Assembly: GCF_900635955.1 (NCBI RefSeq)
Contig: NZ_LR134201.1
Span: 1,054,001 to 1,118,000 of the forward strand
Reading direction: 5' to 3'
Length of the DNA stretch: 64,000 nucleotides
Origin: Cedecea lapagei
Lineage (GTDB): Bacteria > Pseudomonadota > Gammaproteobacteria > Enterobacterales > Enterobacteriaceae
Position numbers and translations under genes: made by a program. The notes beneath the pieces are model-generated. The model did not search any database, was not told the DNA's origin, and saw only the letters and a list, made by a program, of their open reading frames with translations. Positions 26,939-35,985 of the stretch are shown here, piece after piece. Numbering within the stretch: the stretch's first letter is position 1; every line of letters begins with the position of its first letter.

Positions 26939-27024
26939 AATAAGAAATAACATATGCATATTTTACAATTTAATTCATAAAGAGGATGTTACCCGCTTAT
27001 TGAGCACTTTGTCGGGTATACACG

Positions 27025-27975
27025 TTGGATACTTTCATACAACAGCTGATTAACGGCATCATGCTGGGCAGCATCTACGCGTTAATCGCGCTCGGCTATA
27101 CCATGGTGTATGGCATTTTGCGCATCATTAACTTTGCCCATGGCGATATTTTAATGGTCGGTGCGCTGACCACGCTTTCGGCTATGAAGTTGTTTAATCA
27201 TCTCTTTCCCGCCATGCCGCAGCTGCTTCAGCTGGCGTTCGCCCTGATGATTGCCATGGGGGTTTGCGCCCTGCTGGCGATGGCCGTCGAGCGTTTCGCC
27301 TATCGTCGCCTGCGCAACGCACCGCGCCTGGCACCGCTGATCTCCGGTATTGGCGTCTCGGTGCTTTTGCAGACCGTGGCGATGATTATCTGGTCCCGTA
27401 ACCCGCTTATGTTCCCGCAAATTCTGCCTATGGACCCGATCGCCATTACCGCAGGGAGCGAAGCGCATCCACCGGCGATTATTACCGTTACCGGCATCGT
27501 CACCGTGGCGCTTGCGCTGGTCGTGATGACCGGGCTGTGGCTGCTCGTTGAATTCACTCGTCTGGGGCGAGGAATGCGCGCCGTGGCGGAAAACCCGCGA
27601 GTTGCCATGCTGATGGGCGTTAACCCAAACACGATTATTGTCCTCACCTTTGCCATCGGCGGCATCTTCGCCGCGCTGGCGGGCGTGATGATGGCCAGCA
27701 ACTATGGCAACGCCAGCTTCTCGATGGGCTTCTTGCCGGGCATTAAGGCGTTTACCGCCGCCGTGCTGGGCGGGATTGGCAATATCCGCGGCGCGATGGT
27801 GGGCGGGATCCTGCTGGGGATCGTTGAATCTCTTGGCGCAGGCTATCTCGGGGAGCTGACTCACGGCGTCTTTGGCAGCAACTATCAGGATGTCTTTGCC
27901 TTTATCGTGCTGATTCTGGTGCTGGTCTTCCGGCCGGCGGGTCTGCTGGGTGAACGCGTGGCGCACAGGGCCTAA
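27025..27975 (+). CDS. LivH-type ABC transporter permease
   Basis: 316-aa inner-membrane permease of the branched-chain amino acid (HAAT) class, with the family opening MDTFIQQLINGIMLGSIYAL and FGSNYQDVFAFIVL near the end. The start is TTG at 27025, which gives the usual family N-terminus; no better ATG is available upstream and the ribosome-binding site is weak. First gene of a seven-gene operon. The context suggests import of a thiazoline or carbamoyl amino acid rather than leucine. Confidence 0.9.
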   Translation: MDTFIQQLINGIMLGSIYALIALGYTMVYGILRIINFAHGDILMVGALTTLSAMKLFNHLFPAMPQLLQLAFALMIAMGVCALLAMAVERFAYRRLRNAPRLAPLISGIGVSVLLQTVAMIIWSRNPLMFPQILPMDPIAITAGSEAHPPAIITVTGIVTVALALVVMTGLWLLVEFTRLGRGMRAVAENPRVAMLMGVNPNTIIVLTFAIGGIFAALAGVMMASNYGNASFSMGFLPGIKAFTAAVLGGIGNIRGAMVGGILLGIVESLGAGYLGELTHGVFGSNYQDVFAFIVLILVLVFRPAGLLGERVAHRA

Positions 27976-27983
27976 GGATAACT

Positions 27984-29090
27984 ATGACAACCGTATCTCT
28001 GCAGACACCTGCCGTAACGCGTAAGTTCTGGTCAGGCATGACCCTCTTCTGCCTTTCCCTGCTGATAGCGCCGATTGTCGCCAGCCAGCTGGGAGGCAAC
28101 TACTGGGTGCGCGTCATCGACTTCGCGCTGCTCTACATCATGCTGGCGCTGGGGCTGAATATTGTGGTCGGTTATACCGGCCTGCTGGACATGGGGTTTA
28201 TCGCTTTTTACGCGGTGGGCGCCTATATGGCGGCGCTCCTTGCCTCTCCCCATCTGCTGGAGGTTTTTCCTGCGCTTGCCATCTGGTTTCCCGATGGGCT
28301 GCATACCTCGTATCTGCTGATTATTCCCGCTGCTGCGCTGGTCGCCGCGATTTGCGGCATTCTGCTCGGCGCGCCAACGCTGAAATTGCGTGGGGACTAT
28401 CTGGCGATTGTGACCCTCGGCTTCGGCGAAATCATTCGTATCCTGATGCGTAATCTCGATCGCCCGGTAAACATCACCAACGGCGCGAAAGGCATTACCG
28501 GCGTGGATACCGTCAACCTGTTTGGCCTGAAGTTCAGCGGCGTGTACCACTGGTTCGGCTTCAAGGTGCCGGCCCTGTGGCTGTGGTATTACCTGCTGAT
28601 GTTGTTCATTGTGGCGATCATCTTCGTCTGTCTGCGGCTGCAGCATTCCCGTATTGGCCGCGCCTGGCACGCCATCCGTGAAGATGAAGACGTGGCCCGG
28701 GCGATGGGCATCAACGTTCGTAACTATAAGCTGCTTGCCTTTGCGCTGGGGGCGTCGTTTGGCGGCGTGGCGGGCGCGCTATTCGGCGCTTTCCAGGGCT
28801 TCGTTTCTCCGGAGTCTTTCACCCTGCAGGAATCCATTGCCGTGCTGGCGATGGTGGTGCTTGGGGGGATGGGCCATATTCCAGGGGTTATCCTCGGGGC
28901 CGTGCTCCTTACCGCGCTGCCTGAGCTGCTGCGCAGCCAGGCGGCGCCGGTCCAGCAGGCGTTATTCGGCAGCGTGCCGATCGACCCTGAAATTTTGCGC
29001 CAGCTTTTCTACGGACTGGCGCTGGTGCTGGTCATGCTTCTGCGCCCGGCGGGCATCTGGCCCGCCCGCCACGGAGGGGCAAAGGCATGA
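27984..29090 (+). CDS. LivM-type ABC transporter permease
   Basis: 368-aa second permease of the HAAT-class importer, with about nine hydrophobic segments and the conserved GLNIVVGYTGLLDMGFIAFY and ARAMGINVRNYKLLAFALGA. It follows LivH by 8 nt and its stop overlaps the next start (ATGA), so it is translationally coupled to the ATPase gene. Confidence 0.9.
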   Translation: MTTVSLQTPAVTRKFWSGMTLFCLSLLIAPIVASQLGGNYWVRVIDFALLYIMLALGLNIVVGYTGLLDMGFIAFYAVGAYMAALLASPHLLEVFPALAIWFPDGLHTSYLLIIPAAALVAAICGILLGAPTLKLRGDYLAIVTLGFGEIIRILMRNLDRPVNITNGAKGITGVDTVNLFGLKFSGVYHWFGFKVPALWLWYYLLMLFIVAIIFVCLRLQHSRIGRAWHAIREDEDVARAMGINVRNYKLLAFALGASFGGVAGALFGAFQGFVSPESFTLQESIAVLAMVVLGGMGHIPGVILGAVLLTALPELLRSQAAPVQQALFGSVPIDPEILRQLFYGLALVLVMLLRPAGIWPARHGGAKA

Positions 29091-29854
29091 GTCTGTTAAC
29101 CGTACGCAATATGTCCAAACGCTTCGGCGGCCTGACGGCGGTCGACAACGTTTCGCTGTCGATTAACCGCGGAGAAATTTATGGACTTATCGGGCCGAAC
29201 GGCGCCGGGAAAACCACCTGTTTTAACCTGATCACCGGGCTTTATCCGGCAGACAGCGGCGAGTTTAGCATCGACGATAACCCTTATTTTCCGGAGAAAA
29301 TTGAAAAAGTGACGGCGGCGGGTATCGCCCGCACGTTCCAGAACGTTCGCCTGTTCAATGGGATGTCGGTGCTGGAGAACGTGATGGTGGGCCGCCATGT
29401 GCGCACGCGCAACGGTCTGTGGGCTGCACTGACCCGCTACAAACGTGCCCGTGAGGAAGAGGCCGGGAGCCGTGAAATGGCCTGGCATTGGCTGGAGTAT
29501 ACCGGCATTGCGAAATTTGCCCACTACCGCGCCTGCGACCTGGCTTACGGTCATCAGCGTCGTCTTGAAATCGCGCGAGCGCTGGCGACAGACCCGCTGC
29601 TGCTGGCGCTTGATGAGCCCGCCGCCGGCATGAACGCCGTGGAAAAGGCCGCGCTGAGCGAGCTGCTGTGCCGCCTTCGCGATGACGGCAAAACGCTGCT
29701 GATTATTGAACATGACGTAAAGCTGATCATGGGGATCTGCGACCGGCTGACGGTTCTGGATTACGGCAAAACCCTGGCCTGCGGTACGCCAGAGAAAGTA
29801 CGGCACGATCCCGCCGTCATTGCCGCATGGCTCGGAGGAAGCGCCCATGTCTGA
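29087..29854 (+). CDS. LivG-type ABC transporter ATPase
   Basis: 255-aa nucleotide-binding subunit with Walker A GPNGAGKTT, signature-region LAYGHQRRLEIARAL and Walker B LLLALDEPAAGMN. The LivG hallmark IARTFQNVRLF is present. The signature is YGHQR rather than LSGGQ, as in many LivG proteins. It overlaps livM by 4 nt and livF by 8 nt. Confidence 0.9.
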   Translation: MSLLTVRNMSKRFGGLTAVDNVSLSINRGEIYGLIGPNGAGKTTCFNLITGLYPADSGEFSIDDNPYFPEKIEKVTAAGIARTFQNVRLFNGMSVLENVMVGRHVRTRNGLWAALTRYKRAREEEAGSREMAWHWLEYTGIAKFAHYRACDLAYGHQRRLEIARALATDPLLLALDEPAAGMNAVEKAALSELLCRLRDDGKTLLIIEHDVKLIMGICDRLTVLDYGKTLACGTPEKVRHDPAVIAAWLGGSAHV

Positions 29855-30566
29855 ACTGCTTAAGGTGGAGCGTCTGGAGGTGCATTACGGCGGTATTCAG
29901 GCCGTACGCGATCTCTCTTTTACCTTACAAGAAGGCGAGCAGGCCACGCTGATTGGCGCCAACGGTGCAGGTAAAAGCTCGACCGTAAGGGCCATTACCG
30001 GGCTGGAATCCTTCAACGGCAACATCGAGTTCGGCGGCCGTTCGGTTCGCAGGCAAAAAGCCGACAGGCTGCTGCGCAGCGGCCTGGTTATGGTGCCGGA
30101 GGGGCGCGGTATTTTCGCCCGAATGACGGTGCTGGAAAACCTGCAGATGGGCGCCTGGCTGAGACGTGATGCTGCCAACATCCGGCAGGAAATGGCGGAG
30201 ATTTTCGACCGTTTCCCACGGCTGGCAGAGCGTCAGCACCAGCTTGCGGGCCTGCTTTCCGGTGGCGAACAGCAGCTTCTGGCCCTGAATCGCGCTCTGC
30301 TTAGTCGCCCACGCCTGCTGATCCTCGATGAGCCGTCGATGGGGCTGGCGCCAAAAATGGTGGAAAACGTTTTCCAGGTCATTAGCGGCCTGCGTTCGCG
30401 CGGCGTTGCTCTGCTGCTTATTGAGCAAAATGCCCGTCTGGCGCTGGAGGTCTGTGATAAAGCCTGGGTGATGGACAGCGGCAGTTTTGTTCATCACGGC
30501 GATGCTAAAGCGATGCTGGCCGACGAACGCCTCGCGCAGATTTATTTGGGTGAAATACCCGTTTAA
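29847..30566 (+). CDS. LivF-type ABC transporter ATPase
   Basis: 239-aa partner ATPase with Walker A GANGAGKSS, signature LSGGEQQLLALNRAL and Walker B LILDEPSMGLAP. The start at 29847 (MSELLKVERLEVHYGG) is chosen over an upstream in-frame ATG at 29820 because it matches the family. It overlaps the end of livG by 8 nt. Confidence 0.9.
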   Translation: MSELLKVERLEVHYGGIQAVRDLSFTLQEGEQATLIGANGAGKSSTVRAITGLESFNGNIEFGGRSVRRQKADRLLRSGLVMVPEGRGIFARMTVLENLQMGAWLRRDAANIRQEMAEIFDRFPRLAERQHQLAGLLSGGEQQLLALNRALLSRPRLLILDEPSMGLAPKMVENVFQVISGLRSRGVALLLIEQNARLALEVCDKAWVMDSGSFVHHGDAKAMLADERLAQIYLGEIPV

Positions 30567-30593
30567 CACACCAACCAACATCAGGGAATAACA

Positions 30594-31751
30594 ATGAAAA
30601 CATTAAAAATTAGTGCATTAAGTGCCGTTGTTTTACTCGGCGGTCTGGCTTCTTCCGGCGCGCGGGCGGCGGGCAGCGAAACCGTGGTTATCGGCCTGGC
30701 AGGCCCGCTGACCGGCCCGTCTGCCCGTATCGGTAAAGATCTGGAGAACGGCGCGCTGCTGGCGATCGACGACATCAACAAGCAGCACCCGACCCTCGGC
30801 GGCAAAGCCGTAACCTTCAAGCTGCAGTCCGAAGACGATCAGTCCGATCCGCGCACCGCGGTTGCCGTGGCGCAGCGTCTGGTAGACAGCGGCGTGGCTG
30901 GCGTTGTCGGCCACTGGAATACCGGCACCAGCATTCCGGCGGCGCGGGTCTACCACGATGCGGGGATTGCGCAGGTTGCGCCGGTGGCGACCGGCCATGC
31001 CTATACCAAACAGGGTTTTGACACCAGCTTCCGCGTGATGGGCCACGACGACGACGGTGGCCAGTTTGCCGGTCAGTACGCGGTGAATACCCTGAAAGCC
31101 AAACGCATTGCGGTGATCGACGACCGTACCGCCTTCGGCCAGGGTCTGGCAGATGAGTTTATTAAATCGCTGGAAGCGCAGGGCGTGAAGATTGTAGACC
31201 GCCAGTATGTCGACGATAAAACCGTGGACTTTAGCGCTGTTCTGACGGCGATCCGCAGTAAAAACGCCGACCTGGTCTTCTTCGGCGGCGTGGACAGCCA
31301 GGCGGCACCGCTTGCTCGTCGTATCAAACAGCTGGGGATGAACGCCACCCTGATGGGCGCGGGCGGTTTTGTCAGCCAGACCTTCCTGCAGCTGGCACAA
31401 AAAGAAGGTGAGGGCGTTGTCGCGCTGGAGCCAGGCCTGCCGGTTGACCAGATGCCGGGCGGCAAGGCCTTTGAGCAGGCGTATCAGTCTCGTTACCACA
31501 CCCATATCGAGCTGCATGCGCCGTTCGCCTATGACGCCACCCGCGTGCTGGTGGCCGCCATGGAAAAAGCGGACTCGGCAGAACCGTCCAAATATCTGCC
31601 TGTCCTGCGCGCCATCAGCTACTCCGGCGTGACCGGGCAGATCGCGTTTGATAGCGAAGGTAACCTGAAGTCGCCATCCTTTACCGTCTACAAAGTTGTC
31701 GATGGCAAATGGCAGCCGCAGACCGTGCTGGGCGGCGCAAAAACGAAGTAA
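30594..31751 (+). CDS. Branched-chain-type ABC substrate-binding protein
   Basis: 385-aa periplasmic binding protein of the Leu/Ile/Val (Peripla_BP_6) family. The signal peptide ends near ASSGARAAGS. The mature protein begins ETVVIGLAGPLTGPSARIGKDLENG, typical of the family. It is the fifth gene of the operon, 27 nt after livF. Binding of ATC or a carbamoyl-cysteine is inferred from the two enzymes that follow; ordinary branched-chain amino acids remain possible. Confidence 0.88.
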   Translation: MKTLKISALSAVVLLGGLASSGARAAGSETVVIGLAGPLTGPSARIGKDLENGALLAIDDINKQHPTLGGKAVTFKLQSEDDQSDPRTAVAVAQRLVDSGVAGVVGHWNTGTSIPAARVYHDAGIAQVAPVATGHAYTKQGFDTSFRVMGHDDDGGQFAGQYAVNTLKAKRIAVIDDRTAFGQGLADEFIKSLEAQGVKIVDRQYVDDKTVDFSAVLTAIRSKNADLVFFGGVDSQAAPLARRIKQLGMNATLMGAGGFVSQTFLQLAQKEGEGVVALEPGLPVDQMPGGKAFEQAYQSRYHTHIELHAPFAYDATRVLVAAMEKADSAEPSKYLPVLRAISYSGVTGQIAFDSEGNLKSPSFTVYKVVDGKWQPQTVLGGAKTK

Positions 31752-31768
31752 CGTAGTGAGGTAATGTG

Positions 31769-32251
31769 ATGAGTGGTAATAACGAGCTGGGCATTCTTGC
31801 CCGCCGTAAAATTGAAGCAGAAATTATTAAGCCAATTTATGAAATCCTGGTGCGCGAGATAGGGAAAGTCCGCGCCCAGGCGGTTATCGGCGAAGCTATC
31901 GAGCAGGCGGCGATCGACGCCGGGAAACATTTTGCCAGCCAGGAGCCCAACGGCGCGGACGTGAAGAGCTTTATTGCCCTGCAGTACCTGTGGGAGAAAG
32001 ATAACGCGCTGGAGGTGAAGGTGATCGACGCCGATGACCAGCAGTACAACTACAACGTCACCCGCTGCCGCTACGCCGAGATGTATCACGAGATGGGGCT
32101 GGGGGAGATTGGCCATCTGCTTTCCTGCGCCCGCGATGAGAAATTTATCGTCGGTTATGCGCCGGACGTGGAGCTGACCCGAACCTCAACGATTATGCAG
32201 GGCGGTTCCTGCTGCGACTTCCGCTACCGCAGTAAAAAGGATGAGGCATGA
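31769..32251 (+). CDS. L-2-amino-thiazoline-4-carboxylic acid hydrolase family protein
   Basis: 160-aa protein matching the ATC hydrolase family by its C-terminal pattern: CRYAEMYHEMGLGEIGHLLS, then CARDEKFIVGYAPDVELTRT and TIMQGGSCCDFRYR. In Pseudomonas such enzymes open the thiazoline ring of L-ATC to a carbamoyl-cysteine. A GTG start at 31766 is possible, but the ATG at 31769 has GAGG 7 nt upstream. The stop overlaps the amidohydrolase start (ATGA), so the two enzymes are coupled. Confidence 0.8.
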   Translation: MSGNNELGILARRKIEAEIIKPIYEILVREIGKVRAQAVIGEAIEQAAIDAGKHFASQEPNGADVKSFIALQYLWEKDNALEVKVIDADDQQYNYNVTRCRYAEMYHEMGLGEIGHLLSCARDEKFIVGYAPDVELTRTSTIMQGGSCCDFRYRSKKDEA

Positions 32252-33474
32252 TCCGCGTTAACGCTGAGCGTCTGTGGTCGACGCTGGAGAGGATGGCGCA
32301 GATAGGCGGCACCCCTGGCGGAGGCGTCACACGTCTGGCGTTGAGCGAAGAAGATCGGGTGGCACGCAATCTGCTGCGCGACTGGGCGCTGGAGGCCGGG
32401 TTCAGCTGCGATGTCGACAGCATGGGCAACATGTTCATTCGACGGGCGGGTAAAAATTCAGCTCTGCCGCCGGTGATGACCGGCTCGCACGTGGATTCGC
32501 AGCCGCTCGGGGGCAATTACGATGGTATTTACGGCGTGCTGGCCGGGCTTGAACTGCTTCGCACGCTGAACGATAACCAGGTTGAAACCGAACGCGATAT
32601 TGTGCTGGTCAACTGGACCAACGAAGAGGGCGCGCGCTTTGCTCCGGCAATGCTCTCTTCAGGAGTCTGGACGGGACAATTTAGCGAAGCTTACGCCCAT
32701 GCCAGAGCGGATAGCGCAGGCGTTACGGTTGGGGAAGCGCTGGAAAGTATCGGCTATCGCGGCGAGCAGCCAGCGCAGGCTTTTCCGATCCACGCCTGCT
32801 ATGAGCTGCATATCGAACAAGGCCCGATCCTTGAGGAGGAGGCGACGGACATTGGCCTGGTTCGTGCGGCGATGGGGCAGCGCTGGTTTACCCTTACCCT
32901 CGACGGGTTTGCCGCCCACGCCGGGACGACGCCGATGGGCAGTCGCCGCGATGCGTTAACCGCTTTTGCCGAGCTGGCGCTCAGGGTCGAGGACATTGGC
33001 TATCAGCACGAGCCGGACGGCAGGGCGACTATCGGCATGGCGGAAATCACGCCAAATTCGCGCAATGTGGTGCCTTCCCGCGTGGTGTGCAGCGTGGAGT
33101 TCCGCCATCCGCAAAGCGAAGCGCTGGAAGCAATGGAGTCGGCGTTACACAGAGCGGCAGAAAGCCTGCGCGCGCGAGGGATAGCCGCAAATGTCGAACG
33201 CATCTTCGACTATGCGCCAATCACCTTTGATGCTGGCTGCCTGGCGAGAAGCGAGAAAGCTGCCGCTGAGCTGGGCTATTCCATGAAGTCGATGGTATCC
33301 GGTGCGGGGCACGATACCTGCTATATCAGTAAAGTTGCACCGGCCAGTATGATTTTTATTCCATGCGAAAAAGGGATCAGCCATAACGAAGCGGAAAATA
33401 TTCTGCCGTCGTGGTCAGAAAAAGGAGCAAATGTGCTGCTCCACAGCGTGCTCGCGGCCGCGCGGGAGCGTTGA
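32248..33474 (+). CDS. N-carbamoyl-L-amino acid amidohydrolase (M20 family)
   Basis: 408-aa binuclear metal hydrolase of the carbamoylase/allantoate amidohydrolase group. Visible ligands are H81 (TGSHVDS), D92 (GGNYDGIYG), E126-E127 (TNEEGARF), H188 (ELHIEQG) and the C-terminal histidine in SHNEAE. The dimerisation/lid motif AAHAGTTPMGSRRDA is also present. After ATC hydrolase it would cleave N-carbamoyl-L-cysteine to L-cysteine, CO2 and ammonia. Allantoate or ureidoglycine amidohydrolase is less likely because no purine-catabolic genes are nearby. Last gene of the operon. Confidence 0.85.
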   Translation: MIRVNAERLWSTLERMAQIGGTPGGGVTRLALSEEDRVARNLLRDWALEAGFSCDVDSMGNMFIRRAGKNSALPPVMTGSHVDSQPLGGNYDGIYGVLAGLELLRTLNDNQVETERDIVLVNWTNEEGARFAPAMLSSGVWTGQFSEAYAHARADSAGVTVGEALESIGYRGEQPAQAFPIHACYELHIEQGPILEEEATDIGLVRAAMGQRWFTLTLDGFAAHAGTTPMGSRRDALTAFAELALRVEDIGYQHEPDGRATIGMAEITPNSRNVVPSRVVCSVEFRHPQSEALEAMESALHRAAESLRARGIAANVERIFDYAPITFDAGCLARSEKAAAELGYSMKSMVSGAGHDTCYISKVAPASMIFIPCEKGISHNEAENILPSWSEKGANVLLHSVLAAARER

Positions 33475-33509
33475 AACCGTCAGGCGGCGGAGAAACTTTT
33501 TCTTCGCCG

Positions 33510-33539
33510 CTTGAAAACATTGCCCGTTATCCCCATTTT
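33510..33539 (+). promoter_or_regulatory. Sigma-32 heat-shock promoter of htpG
   Basis: CTTGAAA (33510-33516), a 14-bp spacer, then CCCCATTTT (33531-33539) matches the sigma-32 consensus (CTTGAAA-N11-16-CCCCAT) at every conserved position. Transcription should start near 33546, about 40 nt before htpG. Confidence 0.9.
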
Positions 33540-33590
33540 CACCTCAACGTTTTCTTCATCCCGTATGATTTTGTTGAGGTATCAATGACC

Positions 33591-35465
33591 ATGAAAGGAC
33601 AAGAGACCCGCGGTTTTCAGTCAGAGGTAAAACAGCTTCTGCACCTGATGATCCACTCTCTCTATTCAAACAAAGAAATCTTCCTGCGTGAGCTGATCTC
33701 CAACGCCTCCGATGCGGCAGACAAGCTGCGCTTCCGTGCGCTGTCCAACGCCAGCCTGTATGAAGGTGACGGCGAGCTGCGCGTTCGCGTCTCGTTTGAT
33801 AAGGATAATCGCACCCTGACCATCGCCGACAACGGCATCGGTATGACCCGCGATGAAGTTATCGATCACCTCGGCACCATTGCTAAATCCGGCACCAAAG
33901 CCTTCCTCGAATCTATGGGTTCCGATCAGGCAAAAGACAGCCAGCTGATCGGCCAGTTTGGCGTAGGCTTCTACTCTGCGTTTATCGTGGCAGATAAAGT
34001 CACCGTTCGTACTCGCGCCGCCGGTGCCAGCGCGGATCAGGGTGTATTCTGGGAATCTGAAGGCGCGGGTGAATATACCGTGGCCGATATTGAAAAAGCC
34101 GACCGCGGCACCGAAATCACGCTGCACCTGCGTGAAGGCGAAGATGAGTTCCTGGATGACTGGCGCGTTCGCTCCATTATCAGCAAATATTCCGACCATA
34201 TCGCTCTGCCGGTTGAGATTGAACAGCGAGAAGAGAAAGATGGTGAAACCATCGTTAGCTGGGAAAAGATCAACAAGGCTCAGGCGCTGTGGACCCGCAG
34301 TAAATCTGAAGTCAGCGACGACGAATACAAAGAGTTCTACAAGCATATCGCCCACGATTTTACCGACCCTATTTCCTGGAGCCATAACCGCGTGGAAGGT
34401 AAGCAGGAATACACCAGCCTGCTGTACATCCCTTCTCAGGCGCCGTGGGATATGTGGAACCGCGATCACAAGCACGGGCTGAAGCTCTACGTGCAGCGCG
34501 TGTTTATCATGGACGACGCAGAACAGTTCATGCCGAACTACCTGCGCTTCGTGCGTGGCCTGATAGATTCCAACGATCTGCCGCTGAACGTTTCTCGCGA
34601 AATTCTGCAGGATAGCCGCGTGACCCAGAACCTGCGCAGCGCGCTGACCAAACGCGTGTTGCAGATGCTGGACAAGCTGGCGAAGGATGATGCAGAGAAG
34701 TACCAGACCTTCTGGAAAAACTTTGGCCTCGTGCTGAAAGAGGGGCCAGCGGAAGACAATGCGAACCAGGAAGCCATCGCTAAACTGCTGCGCTTTGCTA
34801 CCACGCACACCGACTCTTCAGCACAGACCGTGTCGCTGGAAGAGTACGTCTCCCGCATGAAAGAAGGCCAGGAGAAGATCTACTACATCACCGCAGACAG
34901 CTACGCGGCGGCGAAGAGCAGCCCGCACCTGGAACTGCTGCGTAAGAAAGGCATCGAAGTTCTGCTGCTTTCTGACCGCATCGACGAGTGGATGATGAGC
35001 TACCTGACCGAGTTCGACGGTAAGGCGTTCCAGTCCGTGAGCAAAACTGACGAATCGCTGGATAAGCTGACGGACGAAGAAACCGAAGAAGCGAAAGAAG
35101 CTGAGAAGGCGCTGGAGCCGTTTGTGGATCGCGTGAAAACTCTGCTGGGCGAGCGCGTGAAGGAAGTGCGTTTGACGCATCGCCTGACCGATACGCCGGC
35201 GATTGTCACCACCGACAGCAACGACATGAGCACCCAGATGGCGAAACTGTTTGCCGCTGCGGGCCAGGAAGTGCCGGAAGTGAAGTACATCTTCGAGCTT
35301 AACCCGGAGCATGCTCTGGTGAAGCGCGCTGCGGATACGCAGGATGACGCTCAGTTCGGCGAATGGGTTGAGCTGCTGCTTGATCAGGCGTTATTAGCCG
35401 AGCGTGGTCAGCTGGAAGATCCTAACCAGTTTATCCGTCGTATGAACCAGCTGCTGGTGTCTTAA
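33591..35465 (+). CDS. htpG: Molecular chaperone HtpG (bacterial Hsp90)
   Basis: 624-aa ATP-dependent chaperone. The N-terminal GHKL ATPase shows ELISNASDAADKLR, DNGIGM and GQFGVGFYSAFIV. The middle and C-terminal dimerisation domains are complete to RRMNQLLVS. A start at 33585 (two residues longer) has better GAGG spacing; 33591 matches the E. coli start. Heat-shock promoter upstream, terminator downstream. Confidence 0.97.
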   Translation: MKGQETRGFQSEVKQLLHLMIHSLYSNKEIFLRELISNASDAADKLRFRALSNASLYEGDGELRVRVSFDKDNRTLTIADNGIGMTRDEVIDHLGTIAKSGTKAFLESMGSDQAKDSQLIGQFGVGFYSAFIVADKVTVRTRAAGASADQGVFWESEGAGEYTVADIEKADRGTEITLHLREGEDEFLDDWRVRSIISKYSDHIALPVEIEQREEKDGETIVSWEKINKAQALWTRSKSEVSDDEYKEFYKHIAHDFTDPISWSHNRVEGKQEYTSLLYIPSQAPWDMWNRDHKHGLKLYVQRVFIMDDAEQFMPNYLRFVRGLIDSNDLPLNVSREILQDSRVTQNLRSALTKRVLQMLDKLAKDDAEKYQTFWKNFGLVLKEGPAEDNANQEAIAKLLRFATTHTDSSAQTVSLEEYVSRMKEGQEKIYYITADSYAAAKSSPHLELLRKKGIEVLLLSDRIDEWMMSYLTEFDGKAFQSVSKTDESLDKLTDEETEEAKEAEKALEPFVDRVKTLLGERVKEVRLTHRLTDTPAIVTTDSNDMSTQMAKLFAAAGQEVPEVKYIFELNPEHALVKRAADTQDDAQFGEWVELLLDQALLAERGQLEDPNQFIRRMNQLLVS

Positions 35466-35487
35466 GCCGACTGGAGTATCTGATAAA

Positions 35488-35517
35488 AACCACCTGCATC
35501 CGCAGGTGGTTTTTTTT
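35488..35517 (+). terminator. Terminator of htpG
   Basis: AACCACCTGC (35488-35497) pairs with GCAGGTGGTT (35502-35511) around ATCC, followed by a long T run. Confidence 0.9.
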
Positions 35518-35524
35518 ACTGTGA

Positions 35525-35833
35525 TTAAAGCCCGACGCTTATGCGTATCCCGGTATCGGAATGATCAAAATCATAAGTCGACCACAGATCGGTTTGTGCC
35601 CGGCGGCTGAAACGATCGGTTTTCCTGAACAGGTCCGGCAAACGATGATTGTCGTTTGCACCGAGGCAGATAGTGTTGTAGCAAACCTTATTATCCTGGG
35701 TGGAAAACAGCGAATCACTGCTTTTTAACCCGGAAAGGTCGGCCGCCATCAGCGGAGTGGATATTAAAAATATTGAGATAATGAGTCTGATTAATTTTCG
35801 CAGCAGGGTGATTAACATGATTAATACAGGCAT
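35525..35833 (-). CDS. Small secreted protein of unknown function
   Basis: 102-aa protein with a strong signal peptide (LIRLIISIFLISTPLMA) probably cleaved before ADLSG. The mature part is about 70 aa, with a cysteine pair C-x4-C in KVCYNTICLGAND that could form a disulfide. GGAG lies 7 nt before the ATG. I do not recognise a family. It lies alone between the htpG terminator and the lipoprotein gene. Confidence 0.6.
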   Translation of the reverse strand: MPVLIMLITLLRKLIRLIISIFLISTPLMAADLSGLKSSDSLFSTQDNKVCYNTICLGANDNHRLPDLFRKTDRFSRRAQTDLWSTYDFDHSDTGIRISVGL

Positions 35834-35985
35834 GATGTTTCTCCATAAATAATTAGCTGTCCTTTCCCGAAGCGTTCGGGAATGCCTTTGCTCACGACTG
35901 ACGCGCAGGGGAGCGCCCCAAAGATTGAATGGTATAAATGGGTTGTTATTATTTTAAGTTTAATTCAACAGCACGCGCTCGCAGG

